Origin: Hyphomonas johnsonii MHS-2
GTDB taxonomy: Bacteria; Pseudomonadota; Alphaproteobacteria; Caulobacterales; Hyphomonadaceae
Length of the DNA: 64,000 nt
Assembly (NCBI RefSeq): GCF_000685275.1
Contig: NZ_ARYK01000003.1
Location: forward strand, 248,001 to 312,000
Reading direction: 5' to 3'
Position numbers and translations under genes: made by a program. The notes under the pieces are model-generated. The model saw only the letters and a program-made list of their open reading frames with translations, did no database searches and had not been told where the DNA came from. Shown piece after piece: positions 44,378-52,814 of the stretch (positions are counted from its first letter, which is position 1; each line of letters opens with the position of its first letter).

Positions 44378-44676
44378 TTTCTCGTTTAGGTGGAATGCGG
44401 CCGGTGCCTGAATGGGTGGCAACCTGCGCCCTGATTGCCACATTCCTAACAATTTTCTGAACCGATTAACGGCGAATTTGCGTGTATTTGCACGGTTCTT
44501 GCGAGGAAATTCCCAAATGACGAAAGGGATTGGAACTGAATCCGCACCTAAACCGTTGATCAACCAGAATTAATCTTTTTCGGATGAAAGGCATTTGGGG
44601 AGTTCAGGTCCTTTATGCTACATTAATAGCCATAAGGTGTAATCTATAGCACACGAGATACGTGCGAGGATGAGCC

Positions 44677-45540
44677 ATGAAGGGTGTTCGGCAAATGGTT
44701 TTCGCAATAGCCTCTACTGTACTGACACTGGCCTGCCAGGGCTGCGTTTCGACGTCGCCCCACGAATATGTCCGCTCCGAACCTGCCGTCCCGCCGACTC
44801 TCGGCATGACGATGGCACTTACCGGCTTTGCCACGACCGGCCCGCGCCAGGCAGACCCCGCTGCCGCCTCGGTGCATGTCGTCGACGGCGCTCCGGCCCG
44901 CTTCAGCGGCACCGTGGTGGCGCCATTGCCCGTCACCGCCATCGATTTCGCCAGTTCCACGCTGCCTGATTACGGCATCACCCCGCGCTTCGTCCCGACC
45001 GACCTTCCGGAACTCAGCTGGTCGGGAAGTGGCCCGCTGGTCGCCGTCGTGGCGGAACGCAGCAAGGCACGCCTTTCCGGGCCGAGCCAGATTGAAAAGA
45101 ACATTGCTGCCGAGATCGCATTCTCGGCCCCGAAAGAACTGACCGGCCTCAGCTTTGATGTCGGCGTGGCCCCGCGCATTGTCGTGCGCGAAGAGGGCGA
45201 ACTGAAATCCAAGCGCGTCGGTGGTGAAGTCCGGATCGGTCAGGACTTCAACCTCATCGGCCGGGACGGCCAGCCGCAGGGCTGGTACATCTTTGCCGGC
45301 GCGGATGGCGAAGCGCTGATCTGGGATGCCGGCAACACCAGTTTCGCGCCCAATCTCAACGACATGGCCCTGACCGACCAGATCACGGTCGGCGACATGC
45401 AGGCCGGCATTTCCGTCCAGCGGGGAGGGGGCGAACTGTCGCTCAGCTACATCCGCCGGGAAGTGAAATACGAGGATCGCAACGGCAGTCTCAGCGACAC
45501 TGAAGATTTCGCAGGTGTAAGTTTCACCATGCGCCGATAG
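44677..45540 (+). CDS. Lipoprotein-like protein with LpxR-type C-terminal barrel
   Basis: 287 residues. The signal has a possible lipobox (QGC at about residue 23). The first 150 residues show no known domain. The last about 90 (GWYIFAGADGEAL, then ITVGDMQAGISVQ, SYIRREVKYED, and the end FAGVSFTMRR) match the C-terminus of the LpxR-like protein encoded next, strand for strand. It lacks the ENDxF catalytic start of LpxR. Likely an outer-membrane barrel without deacylase activity. It is 17 bases upstream of the LpxR gene. Confidence 0.65.
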   Translation: MKGVRQMVFAIASTVLTLACQGCVSTSPHEYVRSEPAVPPTLGMTMALTGFATTGPRQADPAAASVHVVDGAPARFSGTVVAPLPVTAIDFASSTLPDYGITPRFVPTDLPELSWSGSGPLVAVVAERSKARLSGPSQIEKNIAAEIAFSAPKELTGLSFDVGVAPRIVVREEGELKSKRVGGEVRIGQDFNLIGRDGQPQGWYIFAGADGEALIWDAGNTSFAPNLNDMALTDQITVGDMQAGISVQRGGGELSLSYIRREVKYEDRNGSLSDTEDFAGVSFTMRR

Positions 45541-45557
45541 GTGCTACGCGTCCGGCC

Positions 45558-46568
45558 ATGAAGATGGCTAACACTCGTATCGGGGCTGCGCTGGTTGCAG
45601 CCCTTTTTCTTGCGCCCCTTGCCCATGGCCAGGTCAAGAAACCCGCCGTGGTGTCGCTCACTGTCGAAAACGACAAGTTCGGCGGCGGCACCGATCGCAA
45701 CTATTCCAACGGATTGCGCATCGAGCGCGTGTCCGGCGCCGACGAGGTCTTCCCGGCGCTCGAATGGGTGGCAAACCGCATTCCCTTCCTCGACCTGAAG
45801 CGCCAGGAGCTGCGCCAGGGCTTTGCCCTGTCGCACGTCATCTTCACGCCCGAGGACAAGACCCTCCTGGTGCCCGATCCTACCGATCGCCCTTATGCCG
45901 GCTGGCTGTTTGCCTCCGGCACGATTGTCGGTGCCAGCGCCAACACGCAGGACACGCTGCAGGTCAATCTCGGCATTGTCGGCCCCTCTGCGGGCGGTGA
46001 GTTTGTCCAGAACAATTTCCACCGCACCATCGGCGTTGCCGAGGCGCAGGGCTGGCCCAACCAGCTGCGCGACGAGGCCGGCATCGAAATCGTCGCACAG
46101 CGCCTGTACCGGTTCCCGGGGCCGGACCTGCCGCTCGGCGTGGAAACCGATCTCGGCTTCGATGTCGGCGGTGCACTCGGCAATGTGCGAACCTATGCGG
46201 CGTCCGGCCTGACGGCCCGCATCGGCTGGGACCTCGATTCCAGTTTCGGCCCGCCGCGCATCCGTCCGGCACTCTCCGGGGCAGGCGAGTTCATCCCCGG
46301 CACCGACGAAAACCCGTTGGGGGGCTATTTCTTCGTCGGGGCCAGCGGCCGGGCAATCGCCCGGGACATGTTCCTCGATGGCAACCTGTTTCGGGATGGT
46401 CCGCGCGTCGAAGACCGCAAGACCTATGTCGGCGACCTGCAGGCCGGCCTCGCGATCCATTACCGCACCGTCCAACTCGCCTTCACCTATGTGAACCGCA
46501 CCGAGGAATTCGACGCCCAGGTCACGCCCCAGCGCTTCGGCGCCTTCTCGATCTCCGTCGCCCGCTAG
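45558..46568 (+). CDS. lpxR: Lipid A deacylase LpxR family protein
   Basis: 336 residues with signal peptide ending AHG-Q. The mature start VSLTVENDKFGGGTDRNYSNG holds the Asn, Asp and Thr positions of the LpxR active site, and VQNNFHRTIGVAEAQGWPNQL gives the His. Twelve-strand barrel-like pattern with a C-terminal strand ending SVAR. LpxR removes the 3'-acyloxyacyl group of lipid A at the outer membrane with Ca2+. Its stop overlaps that of the convergent alcohol dehydrogenase (CTAG). Confidence 0.85.
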   Translation: MKMANTRIGAALVAALFLAPLAHGQVKKPAVVSLTVENDKFGGGTDRNYSNGLRIERVSGADEVFPALEWVANRIPFLDLKRQELRQGFALSHVIFTPEDKTLLVPDPTDRPYAGWLFASGTIVGASANTQDTLQVNLGIVGPSAGGEFVQNNFHRTIGVAEAQGWPNQLRDEAGIEIVAQRLYRFPGPDLPLGVETDLGFDVGGALGNVRTYAASGLTARIGWDLDSSFGPPRIRPALSGAGEFIPGTDENPLGGYFFVGASGRAIARDMFLDGNLFRDGPRVEDRKTYVGDLQAGLAIHYRTVQLAFTYVNRTEEFDAQVTPQRFGAFSISVAR

Positions 46569-47605
46569 AGCGTCGCCATATCGATCACGAACCGGTATTT
46601 CACGTCGCCTTTGACCACGCGGTCATAGGCGGCGTTGATGTCTTTCATGGCGATCACTTCGACGTCCGACGTCACGCCATGTTCGGCGCAAAAATCCAGC
46701 ATTTCCTGGGTCTCCTCGATGCCGCCAATGCCTGACCCCGCCAGGCGTCGTCGTCCTGCCAGCAACAGGCCGCCATGCATCGGCTCCAGCGGCTCGATGG
46801 CGCCGACCAGAACCATCGTGGCATTGCGGGCCATCAGCATCAGGTAGGGGTTCAGGTCGTGCTTGACCGGCACGGTGTTCAGCAGGAAATCAAAGCTGCC
46901 CCGGTGGGCCTTCATCGCGTCGCGGTCGCTCGAGATCAGCACGTCATGCGCGCCGAGCCGCTTGGCGTCTGCGCCCTTTTCCGGCGAGGTCGTGATCATC
47001 ACCACGTCACAGCCCAGCGCCACAGCGAACTTCACGCCCATATGGCCAAGGCCGCCCAGCCCGATCACGCCGACCTTGTCGCCCTTCTTCACGTTCCAGT
47101 GCTTCAGCGGCGACCAGCTGGTGATCCCCGCGCACAGCAGCGGTGCCACCTCGGCCGGGTTCAGCTTGTCTGACACTTTCAGCACGAATTCGTCGCGCAC
47201 CACGATCTGCTTGGAATAGCCGCCAAAGGTCGGCCCGCCGATCACCGGCTCGGTCCCGCCATAGGTGCCGACCGATCCCTTTTCGCAATATTGCTCGTCG
47301 CCATCCGCGCAGGCCGGGCAGGCAAGGCAGGCATCCACCAGGCAGCCCACGCCCACCGTGTCACCCACCTTGTGCCTGGTCACGTCCGCGCCGACCGCAC
47401 TGACGCGCCCGACAATTTCATGCCCCGGCACGATCGGATACTTCGTCCGCCCCCACTCGTTGCGCGCCGTATGGATGTCGCTGTGGCAAACCCCGCACCA
47501 GGTAATGTCGATCAGCACGTCATTGGGCTGGATGTCGCGCCGCGTAATCTCGAACGGCTCGACCGGTGATTCAGGGCTCTGCGCAGCATAGGCGGCAACT
47601 TGCAT
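46565..47605 (-). CDS. Zinc-dependent NAD(P) alcohol dehydrogenase (AdhC/YahK-like)
   Basis: 346 residues of the MDR family. Catalytic zinc ligands in WCGVCHSDIH and GHEIVG; structural zinc cysteines in CLVDACLACPACADGDEQYC; nucleotide-binding GLGGLGHMGVKFA. It resembles YahK/cinnamyl-alcohol dehydrogenases that reduce a range of aldehydes, preferring NADPH. Monocistronic, convergent with lpxR. Confidence 0.93.
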   Translation of the reverse strand: MQVAAYAAQSPESPVEPFEITRRDIQPNDVLIDITWCGVCHSDIHTARNEWGRTKYPIVPGHEIVGRVSAVGADVTRHKVGDTVGVGCLVDACLACPACADGDEQYCEKGSVGTYGGTEPVIGGPTFGGYSKQIVVRDEFVLKVSDKLNPAEVAPLLCAGITSWSPLKHWNVKKGDKVGVIGLGGLGHMGVKFAVALGCDVVMITTSPEKGADAKRLGAHDVLISSDRDAMKAHRGSFDFLLNTVPVKHDLNPYLMLMARNATMVLVGAIEPLEPMHGGLLLAGRRRLAGSGIGGIEETQEMLDFCAEHGVTSDVEVIAMKDINAAYDRVVKGDVKYRFVIDMATL

Positions 47606-47666
47606 CGTCTTCTCCCTTTCACGATTTCATCCATCGTGGCAGCCGGGCACGCGTAAGTCGAGACAG

Positions 47667-48302
47667 CTACCCTGCCTTCCGGAAGGTCAGGCTGATCCGG
47701 CGCGCGCCGATCATTCCATGCGTGCCCGTCTTCACCGGCAGCACGCCGTGATAGGCCAGCCGGGCGCTGCGCCCGAACACCAGCGCGTCGCCATGCTCCA
47801 GCAGGATCGCCTGCTTCGGCCCGGCCCGGGTCGTGTCACCGATGACAAACCGGCCGGGCAGGCCAAGCGACACTGACACCACCGGCTGGCCCAGGTCCTG
47901 TTCGTCCCGGTCCTGGTGCGGCGTCAGCCGTGCGCCCACGTCATAGCAATTGATCAGGCAGGCATCCGGATCGAAATCCGCCGCGCCGAAGGCTGCTGCC
48001 GCCCGCTGTGCCACGGCGCGCAACAGGTCCGGCATGTCCGGCCAGGCTTGCCCGCTCAGCGGGTCGACCGGGTCGTAGCGATAGCCGGACCGGTCCGACA
48101 CCCAGCCGACCCGCCCGCAATTGGTCATCGCCACGGACATGGCCTTGCCGCCGGGCGTCACCAGGTGGCGGAACGGCGCCGCCTCCAGAACGGGCTGCAC
48201 CGCGTCCCATATCGCTGCCGCATCGGCAAAGCCGGGCAGGTGCAGCACGCCCTCGCCATGCCAGGCCTCGGCGGGCCGCAGGTCGCTCAACAGGTCAGCC
48301 AT
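47667..48302 (-). CDS. alkB: AlkB, 2-oxoglutarate-dependent DNA dealkylase
   Basis: 211 residues from ATG 48302, which overlaps the stop of the previous gene (TGATG). Fe-binding H-x-D in LTPHQDRDE, distal His in LAYHGVLPVK, and 2OG-binding Arg pair in RRISLTFRKAG. NxY region NCYDVGARL is typical of AlkB. It repairs 1-methyladenine and 3-methylcytosine by oxidative demethylation. Last gene of a three-gene alkylation-repair operon. Confidence 0.93.
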   Translation of the reverse strand: MADLLSDLRPAEAWHGEGVLHLPGFADAAAIWDAVQPVLEAAPFRHLVTPGGKAMSVAMTNCGRVGWVSDRSGYRYDPVDPLSGQAWPDMPDLLRAVAQRAAAAFGAADFDPDACLINCYDVGARLTPHQDRDEQDLGQPVVSVSLGLPGRFVIGDTTRAGPKQAILLEHGDALVFGRSARLAYHGVLPVKTGTHGMIGARRISLTFRKAG

Positions 48303-48994
48303 CACAGTGCATCATGGAAGATGATCCCCGTCGCGAACCGTGTGCCCCGTCGCAGCGTGCTGACGCCGTGGCGCATCTTCACGCGGTAATCCCCGCGCGT
48401 GCCCTTCACGGGCCGCTCATTGACCGCGAACACGACCGCCTCGCCCGCGCGCATCGGCACGACATGCGCGCGCGACTGCATTCTCGGTCTCTGCTCTGTC
48501 AGCACGAATTCGCCTCCGTCAAAAGCCTCAGGCTCGCTCAACAGGATAACCACCTGCAGCGGAAATACGATGCCGCCATACAGGTCCTGGTGCAGGCAGT
48601 TATAATCGCCCTCGGTATAGGACAGGATCAGCGGCGTCGGCCGTTGCTGGCCTGCCGCATGGCACGTCTCCAGGAAGTCCGCATGGCTGGCAGGAAAGCG
48701 CACGGCCTGCTTCATGCGTTCCGCCCAGCGATTGGCCACGCCCGCGCAGCCTGGATACAGCGCGTCCCGCAAGGCCGCGATCGGCGCGGGCAGGGGATAG
48801 CGGAAATACTTGTATTCCCCGCGTCCGAACCCGTGCCGCGCCATGTGCACGTGGCTGCGATAGGGTGCGCTCTCGCCGAACGCGCCCGTCAGCGTCGCTC
48901 GCGCCTCCGCGTCCAGCAACAGGCCAAGCGAGGCAAAGCCTGCCGCATCCAGCCCCGCCTCGACCCGCGTCCAGTCAATCGCCGGCAGGCTCAT
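48302..48994 (-). CDS. 2OG-Fe(II) oxygenase of the alkylation-repair operon
   Basis: 230 residues from ATG 48994, overlapping the ogt stop (ATGA). Metal motif in SYTEGDYNCLHQDLYGGIVF (HxD) and MRHGVSTLRRGTRFATGIIF (distal His and 2OG Arg). Different fold family branch from AlkB, close to the prolyl-4-hydroxylase type. It sits between ogt and alkB with overlaps on both sides, so it should work in the same response. Substrate unknown (a damaged base, an RNA base or a protein). Confidence 0.85.
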   Translation of the reverse strand: MSLPAIDWTRVEAGLDAAGFASLGLLLDAEARATLTGAFGESAPYRSHVHMARHGFGRGEYKYFRYPLPAPIAALRDALYPGCAGVANRWAERMKQAVRFPASHADFLETCHAAGQQRPTPLILSYTEGDYNCLHQDLYGGIVFPLQVVILLSEPEAFDGGEFVLTEQRPRMQSRAHVVPMRAGEAVVFAVNERPVKGTRGDYRVKMRHGVSTLRRGTRFATGIIFHDAL

Positions 48995-49500
48995 GCTGCG
49001 GTCTCCCGCGCCAGCAGCGCCCGCTTGCGGTTGACGCCCCAGTGATACCCGCCCAGCGCCCCGTTGCTGCGCACGACGCGGTGGCAGGGCACCAGCACCG
49101 CGACCGGGTTGGCGGCACAGGCCGCTGCCACGGCGCGCATCGCGCCCGGCTTGCCGATCGCCTCGGCCACTTCCGAATAGGACGCCGTGTCGCCCGCCGG
49201 AATAGCCTGCAGCGCGGTCCAGACAGCCATCTGGAAGGGGCTGCCCCGAAGGTCCAGCACCAGCGCCCCGGCGGCTGCCTCGCCCCGCACCACGCTCACC
49301 ACGTCCGCGATCATCCGGGTCATCCCAATGCCCGCAGGCACCAGGTCGGTGCCTGCGAACCGCGCCTTCAGCTCTGCCACCAGCGCGGCATCGGTCTCGC
49401 CGAACAGCACCGCGCGAATGCCGCGCGCGCTCTTGGCCACCACGATCCGGCCGTACGGCGTGTCGCCAAATCCATAAGTCAGTGTTTCCGGGCTTTGCAT
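48991..49500 (-). CDS. ogt: Methylated-DNA--protein-cysteine methyltransferase
   Basis: 169 residues from ATG 49500, preceded by AGGGAG (longer frame to 49521). Acceptor Cys in LVPCHRVVRSNG; helix-turn-helix ASYSEVAEAIGKPGAMRAVA. The sequence resembles the C-terminal half of Ada, without an N-terminal Zn/AraC domain. It transfers O6-methyl groups from guanine to itself. First gene of the ogt-oxygenase-alkB operon. Confidence 0.92.
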   Translation of the reverse strand: MQSPETLTYGFGDTPYGRIVVAKSARGIRAVLFGETDAALVAELKARFAGTDLVPAGIGMTRMIADVVSVVRGEAAAGALVLDLRGSPFQMAVWTALQAIPAGDTASYSEVAEAIGKPGAMRAVAAACAANPVAVLVPCHRVVRSNGALGGYHWGVNRKRALLARETAA

Positions 49501-49686
49501 GTCGGTCTCCCTGTTCATCATGCCGCCAAATTACCGGCCCCGGAATCGCTCCGCATTCCGATACATGCTGTGTGTGCAAAAATATCCGCCCGGCCCGGCT
49601 TCCGTCATTGCCCCGCAGGGCACACCCCCCCATATTCGCAGCGAAACAGAACTCCGGCCCCTGCGCTGGAGACAAGGGTTCCCTCC

Positions 49687-50379
49687 ATGCCATCGGATTT
49701 CCTGACGCCTGAGCTCATTCAGGCGTTCTTCGCCGTTATCGCGATCGACCTCGTCCTCGCGGGCGACAATGCTGTCGTGATCGGCATGGCGGCGGCCGGC
49801 CTGCCGAAACACCAGCGCGGCAAGGCCATCCTGATCGGCATCATCGCCGCCACCGTGCTGCGCATTGCCTTCGCGCTTGTCGCCGCCCAGCTGCTGCTGA
49901 TTGTCGGGCTGCTGTTTGCCGGCGGCGTCCTGTTGCTGTGGGTGTCATGGAAGATGTGGCGCGAACTGCAGGAACATGCCGCCCTGACGGCCCAGGAAGC
50001 GCTCGCGTCGGCAGACCTTGACGGCGACGGCACCATTGCCGGCCAGAAACCGGTCAAATCCCTGCGCGCCGCTGTCGTCCAGATCATCCTGGCTGATGTG
50101 TCCATGTCGCTCGACAACGTCCTCGGCGTGGCTGGCGCTGCGCGCGAGCATCCGTGGGTCCTGGTGTTCGGCCTCACCCTGTCGATCCTGCTGATGGGGC
50201 TGGCGTCCTCGCTGATCGCGCGCGTGCTCAACCGTCACCGCTGGATCGCCTTCATCGGGCTTGCCGTCATTCTCTACGTTGCGCTGCACATGATGTGGCA
50301 GGGCGGCCTGGAATTGTGCAGCGAGGGCCTTCCCATGTTCGACATGGACGTGCCGGCGGCCTGCCGCACAGGCCACTGA
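49687..50379 (+). CDS. TerC/YjbE-family membrane protein with EF-hand-like loop
   Basis: 230 residues from ATG 49687. Seven hydrophobic helices; IDLVLAGDNAVVIGMAAAG and LADVSMSLDNVLGVAGAA are the family's two conserved metal/anion motifs. The loop between helices carries DLDGDGTIAGQK (residues 110-121), matching the D-x-D-x-D-G-x-I core of an EF-hand but with Lys at position 12. TerC-like proteins are linked to manganese export and metalation of exported enzymes. Calcium binding here is inference. Confidence 0.88.
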   Translation: MPSDFLTPELIQAFFAVIAIDLVLAGDNAVVIGMAAAGLPKHQRGKAILIGIIAATVLRIAFALVAAQLLLIVGLLFAGGVLLLWVSWKMWRELQEHAALTAQEALASADLDGDGTIAGQKPVKSLRAAVVQIILADVSMSLDNVLGVAGAAREHPWVLVFGLTLSILLMGLASSLIARVLNRHRWIAFIGLAVILYVALHMMWQGGLELCSEGLPMFDMDVPAACRTGH

Positions 50380-50458
50380 AATAGACCTGGGCGCCCATCT
50401 TGCGGACGCGCAGGCGCATGATGATATCTTCCCTGTGCCGGCGCCTGCCGGTGTTCGC

Positions 50459-50842
50459 ATGGAAGTTACACGTCACATGGGCCGCTTCTTGAAAGCCTTG
50501 GTCATGACATTGCTCATCATGGAGATCACGACCATTGTCGCACTGACTGCCGTCTGGACCGCCCTGTCCGAACTGCACGCCAGCCAGACTGTCATCCTCA
50601 CCGGGCAGGGCCTCACGGCAATCGTTCTGGTGATCCTCACAGCCATCGTCTACCGCCGCGCCCTCAGCGCGGAGAACCGGCTGGTCAGCACGCAGGACCA
50701 GGTCGTGGAGGCCGATGATCCGGTCCCTGATGCACATTATGGTCTGGCGGGTGCCAATGCCATCGGGCCCGGAACCGAGAAGGTGGGCCTAGGCGGCCCG
50801 AATCTCGTTGGCGGTCAGCCACTTGCTCAGAGAATCAAATGA
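50459..50842 (+). CDS. Small two-helix membrane protein
   Basis: 127 residues from ATG 50459 (another ATG at 50480). Two membrane helices (LKALVMTLLIMEITTIVALTA and TVILTGQGLTAIVLVILTAIV) and a Gly/Pro-rich C-terminal tail that overlaps the 3' end of the convergent PAS-GGDEF-EAL gene by 54 bases. No family recognised. The tail may be wrong if the true stop is read differently, but the helices look real. Confidence 0.55.
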   Translation: MEVTRHMGRFLKALVMTLLIMEITTIVALTAVWTALSELHASQTVILTGQGLTAIVLVILTAIVYRRALSAENRLVSTQDQVVEADDPVPDAHYGLAGANAIGPGTEKVGLGGPNLVGGQPLAQRIK

Positions 50843-52573
50843 TTGCGGCCGGCTGAACAGGTAACCCTGCATCAGGTGGCAGCCGACGGATGTCACGAAC
50901 GCGGCCTGCAACTTGGTCTCGATACCCTCGGCCACGACATTCACCTGCAATGTATCGGCAAGCTGCATGATCGACGTCATCAGGTCGGCGATCTTGTTGT
51001 TGGACCCGATGGACTGGATCAGCGACTGGTCGATCTTCAGCTTGTCCAGCGGCAGGTCGAGCAGGGCGCGCAGGTTCGAGAAACCGGTGCCGTAATCGTC
51101 GAGGGCGATCATCACGCCCGCCTGGCTCAGGTGTTCGAGGTTGCGATAGGCGGCTTCCAGGTTGCCGACGATGGCGGATTCGACGATCTCGAGACAGATA
51201 TGCTCCGGGTTCGTGCCTGTCGCTTCCAGGCTGGCAAGGAAGCGTTCGGCAAAATCGACACCCACGATGTCCATCGGCGAGGCGTTGACGGACAGGTACG
51301 TGATGCTCCGGTCTTTCAGCCAAGGGCCGACTTCGCGGCAGGCCGTGTCCAGGATCACCGTGTCGAGATCGCTCAGCAGGCCTGACTCCTGGGCGATCGC
51401 AATGAATTCCTCCGGGCTGACCGGGCCAAGCTCCGGATGATCCCAGCGTGCCAACGCCTCGACGGCCTGGATCTTCCGGTCCGTCGTGCCCATGATCGGT
51501 TGGTAGAACGGCCTGATCCGGCGGCCGGTAATCGCGTCCGGAAGGTCGCGGGCCAGTTTCAGCCGCCGCGCCAGCGTATCGCGGATTTCCTGGTTGAATG
51601 TCTGCACCATGCCGCGCCCCCGCCGCTTGGCGGTCATCAGCGCCATGTCGGCATATCGCATCAGGTCGCCGGTATCGTGGGCATCTTCAGTGTAGACCGC
51701 AAAGCCCACCGATCCGGAAATCTCGATCAGCCGGTCAGGTGTGCGGATCGGCCTGAAGACGTATTCGAGGGCCTGGTTGAAGCTGGCCCTCATCAGGTCC
51801 CGGTCCTGCATCGGCAGTTCGGTCAGCAACGCAAATTCGTCGCCGCCCCAGCGCGCAACCGCATAGACATCGGGCAACTCGGTCAGCCGCTGGGCAACCG
51901 TCACCAGCACGTGGTCGCCAACGGCATGGCCGAACCGGTCATTGATCTGCTTGAAGTGGTCGACGTCGACAATCGCCAGGCCGAAACGCTGGGCGGTATT
52001 CGTCGAAAGCCGGACCGAGGCCTCAAGTGCGTTCTCGAAGCCCAGCCGGTTCTTCAGGCCGGTGGTCGAATCCGTCTGGGCAATTTCCATCGCGGTGTGC
52101 TGCTTCTTTTCAGCGACGGACAGGCGATTTTGAAGGTCCAGCGCCTGCTGCGACGAACTTTCGTGCAACAGCGCCAGGCGCTTGCGCGCCGCCTCGATCT
52201 CGGCCTCGTAATTGACTTTCGCGTTGCTGAAATTTTCGGTCGATGTCACCGACGCGATAATGATGCCGACAAGGCCCGTAGTCCCGTCGGCCAGCTGGTA
52301 GGGAACCTTGCGGGTCAGCGCATAGACATCTGGCCCGATTTCTTCTTCGTTGATGCTTTCCTCGCCGCCGAAAACCCGCCGGTCTTCAGTCCAGAACACC
52401 TTGACCTGGTCGGCAGGAAAGAGATCCCGGTCAGACTTGCCGATATAATCCGGCACGGCGATCAGCGCATCAAAGGCCTTGTTGCCATAGATCCACTGGT
52501 GCTTCGAATTCTTGGCGAAGACGGGATAGGGCAGCGCGTCGAAGATATTCTGCAGGTCTTCCGGAGGGGTCAT
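50789..52573 (-). CDS. PAS-GGDEF-EAL cyclic-di-GMP protein
   Basis: 594 residues from ATG 52573. PAS domain (about 8-110), a coiled-coil linker, GGDEF domain with intact RWGGDEFALL (243-247) and EAL domain with intact VEALARW (372-374), NASP, EIVESA, DDYGTGFSNL and VVAEGIET. Neither half is visibly degenerate, so it may both make and break c-di-GMP. There is no RxxD I-site before GGDEF. Cytosolic. Upstream are three palindromes (52640-52718). Confidence 0.93.
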   Translation of the reverse strand: MTPPEDLQNIFDALPYPVFAKNSKHQWIYGNKAFDALIAVPDYIGKSDRDLFPADQVKVFWTEDRRVFGGEESINEEEIGPDVYALTRKVPYQLADGTTGLVGIIIASVTSTENFSNAKVNYEAEIEAARKRLALLHESSSQQALDLQNRLSVAEKKQHTAMEIAQTDSTTGLKNRLGFENALEASVRLSTNTAQRFGLAIVDVDHFKQINDRFGHAVGDHVLVTVAQRLTELPDVYAVARWGGDEFALLTELPMQDRDLMRASFNQALEYVFRPIRTPDRLIEISGSVGFAVYTEDAHDTGDLMRYADMALMTAKRRGRGMVQTFNQEIRDTLARRLKLARDLPDAITGRRIRPFYQPIMGTTDRKIQAVEALARWDHPELGPVSPEEFIAIAQESGLLSDLDTVILDTACREVGPWLKDRSITYLSVNASPMDIVGVDFAERFLASLEATGTNPEHICLEIVESAIVGNLEAAYRNLEHLSQAGVMIALDDYGTGFSNLRALLDLPLDKLKIDQSLIQSIGSNNKIADLMTSIMQLADTLQVNVVAEGIETKLQAAFVTSVGCHLMQGYLFSRPQSFDSLSKWLTANEIRAA

Positions 52574-52639
52574 GCGCTGCGCTCCCGTGGGGTGACGAGA
52601 CCGGCAATTGGGCGCCGTACGCTGGACAGACCGCAATCT

Positions 52640-52718
52640 GTCTGGATCCAGACCTGATAATTCATCCCCTTCTATATACTGGACAGTATAACCAATTCGC
52701 TAATTCAAAGCGCGAATT
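52640..52718. promoter_or_regulatory. Cluster of three palindromes upstream of the PAS-GGDEF-EAL gene
   Basis: GTCTGGATCCAGAC (52640-52653) is perfect; TATACTG-GA-CAGTATA (52675-52690) has perfect arms; AATTCGC (52694-52700) pairs with GCGAATT (52712-52718). All lie 67-145 bases before the start at 52573. Likely operators or promoter elements. Confidence 0.5.
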
Positions 52719-52814
52719 CCTTGCACCCTTAAGGCGTTACGGGAAGGTGGCCGTTCGGGGAACTGCCGGCAGGCGCGGTTCAGGGAGCTTTTGCTTCCTT
52801 GGGCGCCCGGCCCG

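Noticed and set aside
42414..44441. 675-residue minus-strand frame opposite nrdA
   Set aside because: Antisense shadow of a highly biased gene; nrdA has all catalytic motifs.
50267..50737. Minus-strand frame beginning MCIRDR, a known signature of sequencing-adapter contamination
   Set aside because: The underlying codons (ATGTGCATCAGGGACCGG) do not match the transposase adapter sequence; the frame is a shadow of TerC and the small membrane protein.
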